Below, piece after piece: positions 16,902 through 25,496 of a stretch of DNA of 64,000 nt; position 1 is the stretch's first letter, and the number at the start of each line of letters is the position of its first letter. The position numbers were made by a program, and so were the translations under genes. The notes beneath the pieces are model-generated. The model ran no database searches. It was given only the letters and a program-made list of their open reading frames with translations, and was not told the origin of the DNA. This stretch comes from Streptomyces sp. JB150 (GTDB lineage Bacteria; Actinomycetota; Actinomycetes; Streptomycetales; Streptomycetaceae). The stretch spans positions 1,657,582 through 1,721,581 of the forward strand of contig NZ_CP049780.1 in NCBI RefSeq assembly GCF_011193355.1, written 5' to 3'.

Positions 16902-17699
16902 TTACGCGGCGGCCGGCGGCCAGCTGATCCAGGACTCGGGGATCTCCTCGTCGAGCCGGCGCACGTCCCGCGGGCCCAGCACCCGCGTGCGCAGCAGCTC
17001 CCGCACCACCAGCCGCGCCACGGCGATCGCGCCCGGCGGGTTGAAGTGCGTGTTGTCCTGCTCGGTCGCCGTCCAGTTGAAGTACCTCTTGCTCTCCTCG
17101 ACGCCCAGCTCCTGCCACAGCGCCAGCGACAGCGCCTGCACGTCGAGCAGCGCCACGCCCTCCTCGCGGGCGAGCGCGCGCATCGCCGCCGGATAGTCGC
17201 CGTGGCTCGGCAGCGCCCTGCCGCCCGCGTCGAACCGGCGCCGCTCCACCGCGGTCGCCAGCACGGGCCGGGCGCCCCGGGCACGGGCCCCGTCGAGGTA
17301 CAGCCGCAGGTAGTCCTGGTACGTCGTCCAGGGCTCGGTGTACCGGGCGGGGTCGGCGCTCTTCTCGTCGTTGTGGGCGAACTGCACGATCAGGACGTCA
17401 CCCGGCCGGATCTCCCCGAGCAGGACATCGAGCCGGCCCTCGTCCACGAAACTCTTCGAACTGCGCCCGTTCACCGCGTGATTGGCCACGGGCAGGTCCC
17501 TGCGCAGGAAGAAGGGGAGCGCCATCCCCCACCCGGTCTCCGGCGCCGCGTCCGCGTACTTCTGCGCGGCGGTCGAATCCCCGGCGATGTGCATCGTCCG
17601 ACGGCGCCCGGAAGAGGCCTGCGCGACACCGCTCGCCGCGAAGGCGAGGGGAACGGCGGCGAGCGCGGCGGAAGCGGCCTGTCTACGGGTCATGGACAC
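16902..17699 (-). CDS. Secreted rhamnogalacturonan acetylesterase, CE12 (SGNH)
   Basis: A 265-residue SGNH hydrolase that deacetylates the rhamnogalacturonan I backbone. Signal sequence TRRQAASAALAAVPLAFAAS is followed by block I HIAGDSTAAQ (nucleophile serine), block II NHAVNGRSSKSF, block III VQFAHNDEKS and block V QDNTHFNPPGA with the catalytic Asp and His. The GTG at 17699 is preferred over the ATG at 17693 because AAGGTG sits at proper spacing. It lies between PL1 and a sugar-binding lipoprotein gene on the same strand. Confidence 0.92.
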   Translation of the reverse strand: MSMTRRQAASAALAAVPLAFAASGVAQASSGRRRTMHIAGDSTAAQKYADAAPETGWGMALPFFLRRDLPVANHAVNGRSSKSFVDEGRLDVLLGEIRPGDVLIVQFAHNDEKSADPARYTEPWTTYQDYLRLYLDGARARGARPVLATAVERRRFDAGGRALPSHGDYPAAMRALAREEGVALLDVQALSLALWQELGVEESKRYFNWTATEQDNTHFNPPGAIAVARLVVRELLRTRVLGPRDVRRLDEEIPESWISWPPAAA

Positions 17700-17773
17700 G
17701 GTGGCACCTTTCGAAACACGGGACGGCCCGCGGCCCAGAACCGACAGGCCGCCCCACGGCGAATCCGGAACCC

Positions 17774-19117
17774 TTACTGATTGCGCTGCTTCCACTCGGC
17801 CTGGGCCTCGTTCAGCTGCTCGGCCAGCGTGTCCAGGAACTCCTTCGCGTTCAGGTCACCCAGCAGCACCTTCTGGAAGTTCGGCTCGTTCTCCGCCTTG
17901 GAGATCGTGTTCCAGTCCGGCAGGTAGTACGGCAGCTGGACGATCGTGGTGGAACCGTCGCTCAGCGCCTCGGCCGCCAGCTTCGTCGGCTCCGCCTTCG
18001 ACACCCACGCGTCCTTCGCGGCGTCCGTGTTCGCCGGCACCTGGCCCGCCGACTCGTTGAACTTCGAGTTCTCCTCGTGCGAGAGCGCGAACTCGATGAA
18101 CTTCCAGGCGGCTTCCTTGTTCTTGGAGCTCTTGAACAGGCCCAGCCCGTCCACCGGGTTGGACACCTGCACCCGCTTGCCACCGGGCCCGGTCGGCTGC
18201 GGAATGCCCCGGAACTTGTCGGTGCCGAGCGCCTTCACGTGGTCCTGGTACGACCCCAGGTTGTGGTTGAGCATGCCGATCGTGCCGGAGTCCCACTGCG
18301 CGACCATCTTGGTGAAGTCGTTGTTGAGGTCGGCGGACGGCGTGACCTTCTTGTACAGCGCCGCGTACTTCTCCAGCGCCTCGACGTTCTTCGGGTCGTT
18401 GACCGTGGTCTTGTCGCCGTTCCAGAACGAGGTGATCCCGCTCTGCCCGTACATCGCGTCCAGGGCCTGGGCGATGGATCCGGCGCCGCCGCGGATGGTG
18501 TACCCGAACTCGTTCTTCTTGGCGTTCGTCAGCTTCTCGGCCGCCTCGAAGAAGCGGTCCCAGGTGGTCGGCTCCTCCAGGCCGGCCTTCTCGAACAGGT
18601 CGGTGCGGTAGTACAGCACGCCGTTGTTCGCGGAGGTCGGGATCGAGTACAGGGTGCCGTCGCCGCCGCCAGCGGCCTTCATCGACTCGACCATGTCCTC
18701 GTTGAGCTTGCCCTTGAGCGAGGACCCGGCGAGCCGCTCGTCCAGCGGTTCCAGCGCGCCCTGCGCGGAGAACCCGGCGAGCATGGCCGCGCCGACCCCG
18801 CCGACGTCCGGCAGCCCGCCGCCCTGGATGGCCGTGTCGACCTTGGACTGGTACTCGGTGGAGGAGATGCCGACGTACTCGACGTCGATCTGCGGGTTCG
18901 CCTTCTCGAAGTCGGCGATGATCTGCTTCCAGATGTCGGTGCGGACACCGCCGTTGTTGTCCCAGAAGACGATCTTGCCCTTGCCGCTGCCCTCGGAGCC
19001 CTCGCCGCCGCCCCCACCGCTGCCGTCGTCGCCGCAGGCGGTGGCGGTGAGCGCGAGAACGGAGCCCAGGGCGACGGCGATGGCAGCGCGCCTGCTTCTG
19101 CGGATACTGATCTTCAT
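17774..19117 (-). CDS. Sugar ABC transporter substrate-binding lipoprotein (family 1)
   Basis: A 447-residue lipoprotein whose lipobox LTATAC puts the acylated cysteine near residue 28. The mature part reads KIVFWDNNGGVRTDIWKQII, a typical family 1 oligosaccharide-binding opening. It should deliver pectin-derived oligosaccharides to the two permeases encoded at 24.6-26.4 kb; that pairing is inferred from the strand and the lack of another binding protein there. No ATPase gene is nearby, so the shared MsiK-type ATPase known in Streptomyces probably energises it. Confidence 0.9.
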   Translation of the reverse strand: MKISIRRSRRAAIAVALGSVLALTATACGDDGSGGGGGEGSEGSGKGKIVFWDNNGGVRTDIWKQIIADFEKANPQIDVEYVGISSTEYQSKVDTAIQGGGLPDVGGVGAAMLAGFSAQGALEPLDERLAGSSLKGKLNEDMVESMKAAGGGDGTLYSIPTSANNGVLYYRTDLFEKAGLEEPTTWDRFFEAAEKLTNAKKNEFGYTIRGGAGSIAQALDAMYGQSGITSFWNGDKTTVNDPKNVEALEKYAALYKKVTPSADLNNDFTKMVAQWDSGTIGMLNHNLGSYQDHVKALGTDKFRGIPQPTGPGGKRVQVSNPVDGLGLFKSSKNKEAAWKFIEFALSHEENSKFNESAGQVPANTDAAKDAWVSKAEPTKLAAEALSDGSTTIVQLPYYLPDWNTISKAENEPNFQKVLLGDLNAKEFLDTLAEQLNEAQAEWKQRNQ

Positions 19118-19209
19118 TGATCGGCTCTCTTCTTCGGGTTCTTGGGGTTGTTCGGGGGGTCGGGTGGTTCGGGTTCTTCGGGTTCCAGCGGATATGTGGT
19201 TGTGGGGGG

Positions 19210-20832
19210 TCAGTGACGGGCGTGCGGCGCGTCCTGCCGCGGGAAGCCGCCCATTCGGGCCGGCGGGGAGGCCCTGGTCGCGGCGGGCGGCTCTAAGTCG
19301 CGGACGCCCTGCCCGGCCGGGGCGGCCGGGCCGCAGCCGATGCCGGTCGCCGGCCGGCTGCCGAGCGCGCTGATCACCGGCCCTTCGACGACCGTGACCG
19401 GTTCGGGGCTGTCGGTCGTCAAGGTGTCCTGGCCGCCGGCGGAGGCGGTGTCCTCGGGGACGGTCCGGTCACCGGCCGAACGCGTCGCCGGCGCCTGCCC
19501 GCCGTCCGGCTCGTGCGCGGCCCCGTCGGAGCCGTTGCCGAAGGGGAGGTCGCGCGCCGTGGCGTCCCCGGCGGAGTTCCGCACCGTGGCGCCGCCGTTC
19601 GAGCCGCCGTGCGCGGCGGGCGTGCCGTAGACGATGACGGTGCCGGAGCGGTCCTGTCCAGTCCCCTGCGGCACGATCTTCGGCTCGTTCGCGGGACGGT
19701 GGCCCCCGGCCCGGCAGGTGCCGGGCGCGACGGCGGTCGTCACGGGCCCGTCGTCGCCGCCCCGCACCACGCCGATGCCCTGCTGCGGCCCGGAGAAGCG
19801 CCTGACGAGCGCCGGCACGGCGCGCGCCGGGTCCAGCCGGTAGGCGTAGAAGTCCCGCGGGTCGAAGGCGGCGCCCCGGGTGTCGTGCCGCCCGCTCGTG
19901 TTCTTCAGGACCGAGCCGCGCTGCACCAGTTCGGCGGTCGCGTCGGCCTGGTAGGGATGCTGGACGTCCTCGTAGTACGAGTTCTCGATGACCATCCTGG
20001 TCCCGCCGCGCGACCAGTTGCCGTACGTCCACACCGGATCGCCCGGATCGGCCTGGGCGGTCAGGTAGTTGTTGTAGAGGTGGGCGTAGGCGGCGTTGTC
20101 GACCGAGGGGTTGCGCTGTTTGGTGCCCCGGAACCAGTTGTGGTCGACGGTGATCTGCGTCCTGACGTCGGCCGTCCAGCCCACGCCGAAGGTCTTGTTG
20201 TTGTCCTCGAACCGGTTGTGGGAGACGGTCACGTACTCGCTGTTCTTGCGGATGTCGAGCTGGCCGTCGCAGATGCGCGAGAAGCGGTTGTGGTCGATCC
20301 AGACGTGGTGGACGGTGTCCATCTGGATGCCGTCGAAGTCGGTGCCCTTGCAGTCCCAGTCGCCCTCGACGGCCGAGTCGCGGATCGTCAGATTGCGGAT
20401 GATCACGTTGTGGGTGCCGGGGCTCAGGTGGAACTCGCCCTGCACCAGCTCGCCGGTCGTCCCGACGCCGACGATGGTCTTGTCGGAGGCGACCTCGACG
20501 CTCGCGCCGAACGGCTGCGCGGTGATGCTGCCCGCGACCCGGATGACGTACGGCCCGGGCGCGGCGGCGTACTTCGCCAGCGCGGCCTGGTCCGTGACGG
20601 TGACGACCTCGCCGCCGGCGCCGCCGGTGGTGCCGCCGGCGAGCGAGGCGAAGCCGTGCGGGTGGTCGGACCAGCGGGACGGGGCGGCGGGGGTGCCCGC
20701 CCCGGCGGCCGGCGGGGCGGCGTGGGCCTCCCCGAGGGCCCCGAGACCCAGCGCGGCGACGAGGCCGGCGACGGCGGCCACCACCTTGCCGTGCCCCGGT
20801 CTCGGCAAGCGCTTGCCAGGGGGGTGCGTCAT
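19210..20832 (-). CDS. Secreted pectate lyase, PL1 family, with long C-terminal extension
   Basis: 540 residues. A signal peptide with a K/R-rich start is followed by a PL1 beta-helix from about residue 55 to 375: HHVWIDHNRFSRICDGQLDI, then VTVSHNRFEDNNKTFGVGW and QITVDHNWFRGTKQRNPSVD with the catalytic basic residues. The last ~160 residues are Gly/Ala/Ser/Pro/Thr-rich with no recognised domain. Their codon third positions remain G/C-biased in this frame, so the extension is probably genuinely coded rather than a frameshift. The ATG at 20832 has GGGAGC upstream. It is 36 bases downstream of the GH43 gene. Confidence 0.88.
   Translation of the reverse strand: MTHPPGKRLPRPGHGKVVAAVAGLVAALGLGALGEAHAAPPAAGAGTPAAPSRWSDHPHGFASLAGGTTGGAGGEVVTVTDQAALAKYAAAPGPYVIRVAGSITAQPFGASVEVASDKTIVGVGTTGELVQGEFHLSPGTHNVIIRNLTIRDSAVEGDWDCKGTDFDGIQMDTVHHVWIDHNRFSRICDGQLDIRKNSEYVTVSHNRFEDNNKTFGVGWTADVRTQITVDHNWFRGTKQRNPSVDNAAYAHLYNNYLTAQADPGDPVWTYGNWSRGGTRMVIENSYYEDVQHPYQADATAELVQRGSVLKNTSGRHDTRGAAFDPRDFYAYRLDPARAVPALVRRFSGPQQGIGVVRGGDDGPVTTAVAPGTCRAGGHRPANEPKIVPQGTGQDRSGTVIVYGTPAAHGGSNGGATVRNSAGDATARDLPFGNGSDGAAHEPDGGQAPATRSAGDRTVPEDTASAGGQDTLTTDSPEPVTVVEGPVISALGSRPATGIGCGPAAPAGQGVRDLEPPAATRASPPARMGGFPRQDAPHARH
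20804..20817. promoter_or_regulatory. LacI-type palindrome inside the PL1 signal-peptide region
   Basis: The perfect palindrome GGCAAGCGCTTGCC shares the AAGCGCTT core with the site at 26457-26468 and has the central CG of LacI-family operators. It lies inside the start of the PL1 coding region. It could repress by roadblock, or be chance in a codon run for KRLPRP. Confidence 0.35.
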
Positions 20833-20868
20833 TGCGGCTCCCAACAGGCGTACGAGGGACGGATGGGG

Positions 20869-22380
20869 TCAGATCGCGGTGATGCGGAACTGCGTGAACG
20901 TGGCGGCGCCCGCGTGTCCCTGCCCGTCCTCGCCGGGGGCGAGCGCGAACAGGCCGAGCAGGGCGCCGACCCAGCGCCACGGGGTGGCGGCGAAGACCTG
21001 GCCGGAGGGGCGCAAGCCGTCCCCGGTGTCGGCGAGGAACCGGCAGCGCGCGCCGGGCCGGATCTCGATGCGCAGCCTGACCGTCCCGTCCGGGGCGAGC
21101 CGGGCGTGCTCGGCGTCCCGTTCGTGCTCGGCGACCGGCTCGGCGTACCGGTGCACCAGGTGGACCGTGCCGTCGGCGCCCCGCTGGAGCCCGATCCAGC
21201 TGAACGCGTCGCCGAGCACGGCGAGACCGGCCCGCGCGCCCGGTTCCCCGCTGTCCAGGCGCAGGGTGACCTCGGCGGCGGCGGGGGTGCCGGGCAGCCG
21301 CTGGGTGAGGACGTTCGGCACCCGGCGCAGGTCGTGCGCGTCGGCCGAGCGGACGCAGGTGAGCCGCAGGCCGTCGCCGGAGTGCTGGGTGGCCCAGCCG
21401 TCGCGCGGGTTGGCGGTCCACTGCCACTGGCGGCCGTACCGTCCGCCGGGGAAGTCGTCGTCGGTGGCGGGCGCGGCCGGCGGCTGCGGCGGCAGGCCGG
21501 GCCTCTTGTGGACGGTGACGGGGGCGCCGTCGTCGCCCAGCACCGGCCAGCCGTCCGCGCCCCAGCGCATCGGCTGGAGGTGGACGACCCGGCCGTAGGC
21601 GCCGCGCTGCTGGAAGTGCAGGAACCAGTCCTCGCCGGACGGGGTGCGCACCCAGCCGCCCTGGTGGGGCCCGTTGACGTCGGTGTCCTTCTGTTCGAGG
21701 ACCACCCTCTCCTCGTACGGCCCGAAGAAGCCGCGTGAGCGGAAGGCGCCCTGCCAGCCGGTCTCCACTCCCCCGGCCGGGGCGAAGATCCAGAACCAGC
21801 CGTCGTGCCGGTAGAGCTTGGGGCCTTCGAGGGTGAACCAGCCGGGGATGCGGTCGGCGTCGACGATCACCTTGCCCTCGTCGAGCAGGGACGTGCCGTC
21901 GGGGTGCATCCGGTGGCCGGTGAGGCGGTTCTTGACGCCGGAGCGGGACTTGGCCCAGGCGTGCACCAGGTAGGCCTCGCCGGTCTCGTCGTCCCACAGG
22001 GGGCAGGGGTCGATCAGGCCCTTGCCCTCCTTCAGCAGGTGCGGCTTCGTCCACGGCCCGCGGATCTCGGGGGCGTTGATCTGGAAGATGCCCTGGTCGG
22101 GGTCGCCCCAGAAGAACCAGAAGCGGTCGTCGTGGTGTCGGAGCGACGGCGCCCAGACACCGCAGTCGTGGCGCGGCCTCGCGAACTCCCGCGCGGGTTC
22201 GAGGCGGTCGAGGGCGTGGCCGACGAGGGTCCAGTTCACCAGGTCGCGGGAGTGCAGCAGCGGCAGTCCGGGGACGCGGCCGAAGCTGGAGGCGGTGAGG
22301 TAGAAGTCGTCGCCGACGCGGACCACGTCCGGGTCGGACCAGTCGGCGTTCAGGACCGGGTTGGTGTACTCGTCCGTCAC
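20869..22380 (-). CDS. Glycoside hydrolase family 43 (xylosidase/arabinofuranosidase-like)
   Basis: A 503-residue cytosolic enzyme without signal. The five-bladed propeller starts NPVLNADWSDPDVVRVGDDF with the catalytic aspartate in DPDV and continues through ARPRHDCGVWAPSLRHHDDR and DPCPLWDDETGEAYLVHA. A C-terminal beta-sandwich (about residues 310-503) follows, as in GH43 beta-xylosidase-type enzymes. It likely trims arabinose, xylose or galactose from imported pectin fragments. GTG at 22380 overlaps the stop of the PmoA-like gene (GTGA), so translation is coupled. Confidence 0.88.
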   Translation of the reverse strand: MTDEYTNPVLNADWSDPDVVRVGDDFYLTASSFGRVPGLPLLHSRDLVNWTLVGHALDRLEPAREFARPRHDCGVWAPSLRHHDDRFWFFWGDPDQGIFQINAPEIRGPWTKPHLLKEGKGLIDPCPLWDDETGEAYLVHAWAKSRSGVKNRLTGHRMHPDGTSLLDEGKVIVDADRIPGWFTLEGPKLYRHDGWFWIFAPAGGVETGWQGAFRSRGFFGPYEERVVLEQKDTDVNGPHQGGWVRTPSGEDWFLHFQQRGAYGRVVHLQPMRWGADGWPVLGDDGAPVTVHKRPGLPPQPPAAPATDDDFPGGRYGRQWQWTANPRDGWATQHSGDGLRLTCVRSADAHDLRRVPNVLTQRLPGTPAAAEVTLRLDSGEPGARAGLAVLGDAFSWIGLQRGADGTVHLVHRYAEPVAEHERDAEHARLAPDGTVRLRIEIRPGARCRFLADTGDGLRPSGQVFAATPWRWVGALLGLFALAPGEDGQGHAGAATFTQFRITAI

Positions 22381-23222
22381 GGAGTGACCGCCTTCCGGAT
22401 CAGGGCCGCGGCCTCGGCGCGGCCCAGGCGGCCGTCGGCGACGACGGTGACGACGCGGCGGACCAGGGTGTCGCCGGGCGGGACGGGCAGCCGCGCGTCG
22501 TGGGCCAGGGAGGAGCCGACGCCCGGGTACTCGGCGGTGCGCACGAACCACGGGTCGCGGCGGGTGGCACCGGTGGCGCCGGCGAAGACCAGCGTCCAGG
22601 AGGAGCCGGCCAGCGCCAGCCAGTCGGCGGCCCGGCCGTGCACCGCCGCCTCGCCCTCCGTGTCCGCGGTGAACACGTCCGGCGCGCTCGCCTCCTTGCG
22701 GGCCCGCCAGAAGAAGCCCCCGTACGCGGCGCCGGGGCGCCCGTTGGTGGCGGGGCTGCCGATAGTGAGCGCGGTGGCGGCCGGGTTGGTGAGGGCGAAG
22801 GTGAAGTCCAGCGCCCAGGCGCTGTCGGTGAGCGCGGTCGCGGCGACGGTACGGCGCTCGCGCAGCACCTCGGTGCCGCCGGCCACCCAGCGCAGCTCCT
22901 CGACGAAACCGTCCGGGTCGCGCAGCTGGAAGCCGAGGTGCCGCTGGGCGCCGTGGTTGTCCAGCTCGGTGGGGCCCTGGTCGCGGACGAAGGTGCGTCC
23001 GCCCCAGAAGTTGTACCCCTCGACGTCGGGAACGGCGACACCGACGCCGAGGTGGTGCGCGTGGTCGGCGGGGCTCAGTTCGGTGACCGAGACGCCGGAC
23101 AGGGTGGTGACGGGGTGCAGATAGGGGCGCGGGGAGAGCCGGGCGGGCAGTTCGGGCCGGGTGACGTACCGGGCGACGGGCCGGCCCGCGACCCGCAGGA
23201 CCGTGGTGTCCGCACTGGTCAT
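22377..23222 (-). CDS. PmoA-like family protein (DUF6807)
   Basis: A 281-residue protein. The segment PYLHPVTTLSGVSVTELSPA followed by DHAHHLGVGVAVPDVEGYNF, and later QRHLGFQLRDPDG, match the domain misleadingly named methane oxygenase PmoA. In Actinobacteria it commonly accompanies Gfo/Idh oxidoreductases in carbohydrate operons. Several histidines (HPVT, DHAHH, RHLGF) could bind a metal or sugar. The function is unknown; a role in sugar modification with the neighbouring oxidoreductase is inferred from ATGA/GTGA overlaps on both sides. Confidence 0.78.
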   Translation of the reverse strand: MTSADTTVLRVAGRPVARYVTRPELPARLSPRPYLHPVTTLSGVSVTELSPADHAHHLGVGVAVPDVEGYNFWGGRTFVRDQGPTELDNHGAQRHLGFQLRDPDGFVEELRWVAGGTEVLRERRTVAATALTDSAWALDFTFALTNPAATALTIGSPATNGRPGAAYGGFFWRARKEASAPDVFTADTEGEAAVHGRAADWLALAGSSWTLVFAGATGATRRDPWFVRTAEYPGVGSSLAHDARLPVPPGDTLVRRVVTVVADGRLGRAEAAALIRKAVTP

Positions 23223-24388
23223 CGCGTGCTCACCTCTTCGTGGGCGGCCCAGGGCGCCGCCAGCTCGGAGTACAGGGCGAGGGTGTCGGCGGCGGCCGCG
23301 ACCAGCGCGTCCACGCCGGGGACGACCCGGCGGTCCTCGCCCGGCGGCCGGTGCCAGGCGGACTCCGGGAGCGGGGCGGGGTCGGGGGCGAGCCGGATCG
23401 CCTCGACGACCTTCATGAAGGCGCCGGTGCTCTCCGGCGGCACGAGCAGGGCGGTGCCGTCCGTCAGGTGGCCGGCCAGGTTCTCCAGCAGGTCCGTGCG
23501 GCCGTACTCGAACTCCTCGGGGCCGTGGTCGGCGCGCTGGAGCAGCACCCGGTCCTGCTTGTACCAGAAGGTGATCCGGCCGCGGCTGCCGTGCACGAGG
23601 ACGTACGGCTCGTCCGGGTGCTCGGCGCACAGGGTGGCGGCGACGGTGACCCGGCGGCCCTCGGTGGTGGTGATCCGCACGCAGGAGGTGTCGTCGGACT
23701 CGATGGCGTTGGCCCGCCACAGCTCGGTCTCGATCGCGGTGACGTCCTCGGCGCGGTCGCCGCCGGCCAGGGCGAGGGCGGTGGCGACGGCGTGCGCGAG
23801 GGGGTTGGTGAGCGCCCCGTCGATCACGTCGGCGCCGTTCAGCCGCCGCTTGCCCGCCCAGGGCGCGCGGCGGTAGTAGGCCTCGTCGCGCGCCCAGGCG
23901 CCGGCGCCGCCGACGCCGGTGACCGTGCCGATCGCCCCGTCGGCGATCAGTTCGCGGATCGCGGGCACGGCGTGCGAGCCGAGCGACTGGAACCCGATCT
24001 GGCAGGCCACGCCCGCCGCGGCGACCCCGTCGGCCATCCGCCGGAACTCGGCGTAGGACGGCGCGGGCGGCTTCTCCAGCAGCAGGTGCACGCCCCGGCT
24101 CGCGGCGGTCAGCGCCAGGTCGGTGTGGGTGGGGATCGGGGTGCAGATCACCGCGGCGCGGGCGCCGGTGGTGTCCAGCAGGGCGCCGAAGTCGGCCGAC
24201 TGGGCCGGGAGTTCGCCGCCGAACTCCTCCTCGGTGAGCGGGTTCACCTCGCAGATCCCGACGAGCCGTACGACACCGAGGGCCTGGAGGCGGCGGATGT
24301 TGGCCACGTGCCAGCGGCCGTGGCCGCGGGCGCCGGCGAGCACGATCGGCAGGGGTTCGGCCAGCGGGCCGGTCCCGGGTCCGGTCAT
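23219..24388 (-). CDS. Gfo/Idh/MocA family oxidoreductase
   Basis: A 389-residue NAD(P)-dependent sugar oxidoreductase. The Rossmann start IVLAGARGHGRWHVANIRRL is followed by AVICTPIPTHTDLALTAASR and the family signature LLLEKPPAPS. It probably oxidises or epimerises a sugar released from pectin. GGGAGG lies well placed before the ATG at 24388. It is sandwiched between a tiny overlapping ORF and the PmoA-like gene (ATGA overlap), within the importer operon. Confidence 0.88.
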   Translation of the reverse strand: MTGPGTGPLAEPLPIVLAGARGHGRWHVANIRRLQALGVVRLVGICEVNPLTEEEFGGELPAQSADFGALLDTTGARAAVICTPIPTHTDLALTAASRGVHLLLEKPPAPSYAEFRRMADGVAAAGVACQIGFQSLGSHAVPAIRELIADGAIGTVTGVGGAGAWARDEAYYRRAPWAGKRRLNGADVIDGALTNPLAHAVATALALAGGDRAEDVTAIETELWRANAIESDDTSCVRITTTEGRRVTVAATLCAEHPDEPYVLVHGSRGRITFWYKQDRVLLQRADHGPEEFEYGRTDLLENLAGHLTDGTALLVPPESTGAFMKVVEAIRLAPDPAPLPESAWHRPPGEDRRVVPGVDALVAAAADTLALYSELAAPWAAHEEVSTR

Positions 24389-24600
24389 CGGATCCTCCCG
24401 GCTCCCGCGCCCGGCGCCACCGCCCGGTCGGCCGCCTGGGCGCTGTCGACGGCGAGCGCGTCACTGTCGCGGGCGTCACCGGAGGCGAGGGTGTCGCGGC
24501 TGGTGTCGCGGGCGAGGGTGTCGCGGGCGGCGTCGGCGTGCGCGGGCACGCGCGGGACGCCGGGCAGGGTCGCGGTGAGCGCCGCGTGACGGAGTGTCAT
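24385..24600 (-). CDS. Small hypothetical ORF bridging permease and oxidoreductase genes
   Basis: A 71-residue reading frame whose ATG overlaps the permease stop (ATGA, 24597-24600) and whose TGA overlaps the oxidoreductase ATG (ATGA, 24385-24388). It begins MTLRHAALTATLPGVPRVPA and has a repeated core, ARDTLARDTSRDTLASGDAR, encoded by near-identical 15-base units. No domain is recognised. The exact junctions suggest translational coupling across a gap of over 200 bases, but the repeats could equally reflect slippage in non-coding DNA. Confidence 0.4.
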   Translation of the reverse strand: MTLRHAALTATLPGVPRVPAHADAARDTLARDTSRDTLASGDARDSDALAVDSAQAADRAVAPGAGAGRIR

Positions 24601-25496
24601 CCCTTCACCGCCCCCGCGCTGAAGCCGGTGATCAGCCACTTCTGGATGAAGGCGAAGACGATGACGACGGGGACGGCGGCGATGATGCCGCCCGCCGCGA
24701 GGGCGCCGAGGTCGACGCTGTCCGAGCTCATCAGGGTGTTCAGGCCGACCGGGATGGTCTGCTTCTGCTGGTTGTTGAGGAACATCAGGGCGAACAGGAA
24801 GTGGTTCCAGGAGTGCACGAAGGCGAAGGAACCGACCGCGATCAGTCCGGGGCGCAGCAGCGGCAGCACGATCACACGGAAGGCGGTGAAGCGGTTGCAG
24901 CCGTCGACCCAGGCCGCCTCCTCCAGCGAGTACGGCACGTTCTTGATGAAGTTGCTGATCAGGATCATCGACAGCGGCAGCTGGAAGACCGTCTCGGCGA
25001 GGATGACGCTGCCGAGGGAGTTGATCATCTGCAGCTCGGCGAAGATCTCGAACAGCGGGACCAGCAGCAGCGCGCCGGGCACGAACTGGGAGCAGAGCAG
25101 GGCGAGCATGAAGCCGCGCTTGACCTTGAAGTCGAAGCGGGCGAGGGCGTAGCCGCCGGCCAGGGCGACGACCGTGGTGAGGACCAGGGTGGCGAGGCCG
25201 ACGAGCACGCTGTTCTGGAAGTAGACGCCGAAGTCCCGCTCGGTCCACACCTTCTCGAAGTGGTCGAAGGTCACGGGCCAGGGCACGAGCGAGGTGGAGC
25301 CGGCCGGGCGCAGGGCGAAGAGCAGGATCCAGTAGAACGGGATCAGGGTGAAGACGAGGTAGACGGACAGGGGCAGGTAGATCTGCCAGCGGGGGACCTC
25401 GTCCCAGGCGCGGTGTCTGCCCTTCACCGGGCGGGGCGGCTCGGCCGCGGCCGGGCGGGGCGCGGGGGCGACCGGGGCCTCCTTGATGGTGCTCAC
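24597..25496 (-). CDS. Sugar ABC transporter permease (MalG type)
   Basis: A 299-residue inner-membrane permease with about six hydrophobic segments, beginning after a proline-rich cytosolic N-terminus at IYLPLSVYLVFTLIPFYWIL. The ATPase-contact EAA loop is YSLEEAAWVDGCNRFTAFRV. It pairs with the MalF-type permease upstream, whose stop overlaps the GTG start at 25496 (GTGA). Together with the binding protein at 17.8-19.1 kb and an ATPase encoded elsewhere, it would import pectin-derived sugars. Confidence 0.92.
   Translation of the reverse strand: MSTIKEAPVAPAPRPAAAEPPRPVKGRHRAWDEVPRWQIYLPLSVYLVFTLIPFYWILLFALRPAGSTSLVPWPVTFDHFEKVWTERDFGVYFQNSVLVGLATLVLTTVVALAGGYALARFDFKVKRGFMLALLCSQFVPGALLLVPLFEIFAELQMINSLGSVILAETVFQLPLSMILISNFIKNVPYSLEEAAWVDGCNRFTAFRVIVLPLLRPGLIAVGSFAFVHSWNHFLFALMFLNNQQKQTIPVGLNTLMSSDSVDLGALAAGGIIAAVPVVIVFAFIQKWLITGFSAGAVKG

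Noticed and set aside
19210..19700. Frameshift explaining the odd C-terminus of the second PL1 lyase
   Set aside because: Sampled codons in the annotated frame keep G/C third positions and no other frame continues the lyase, so a coded extension is more likely.
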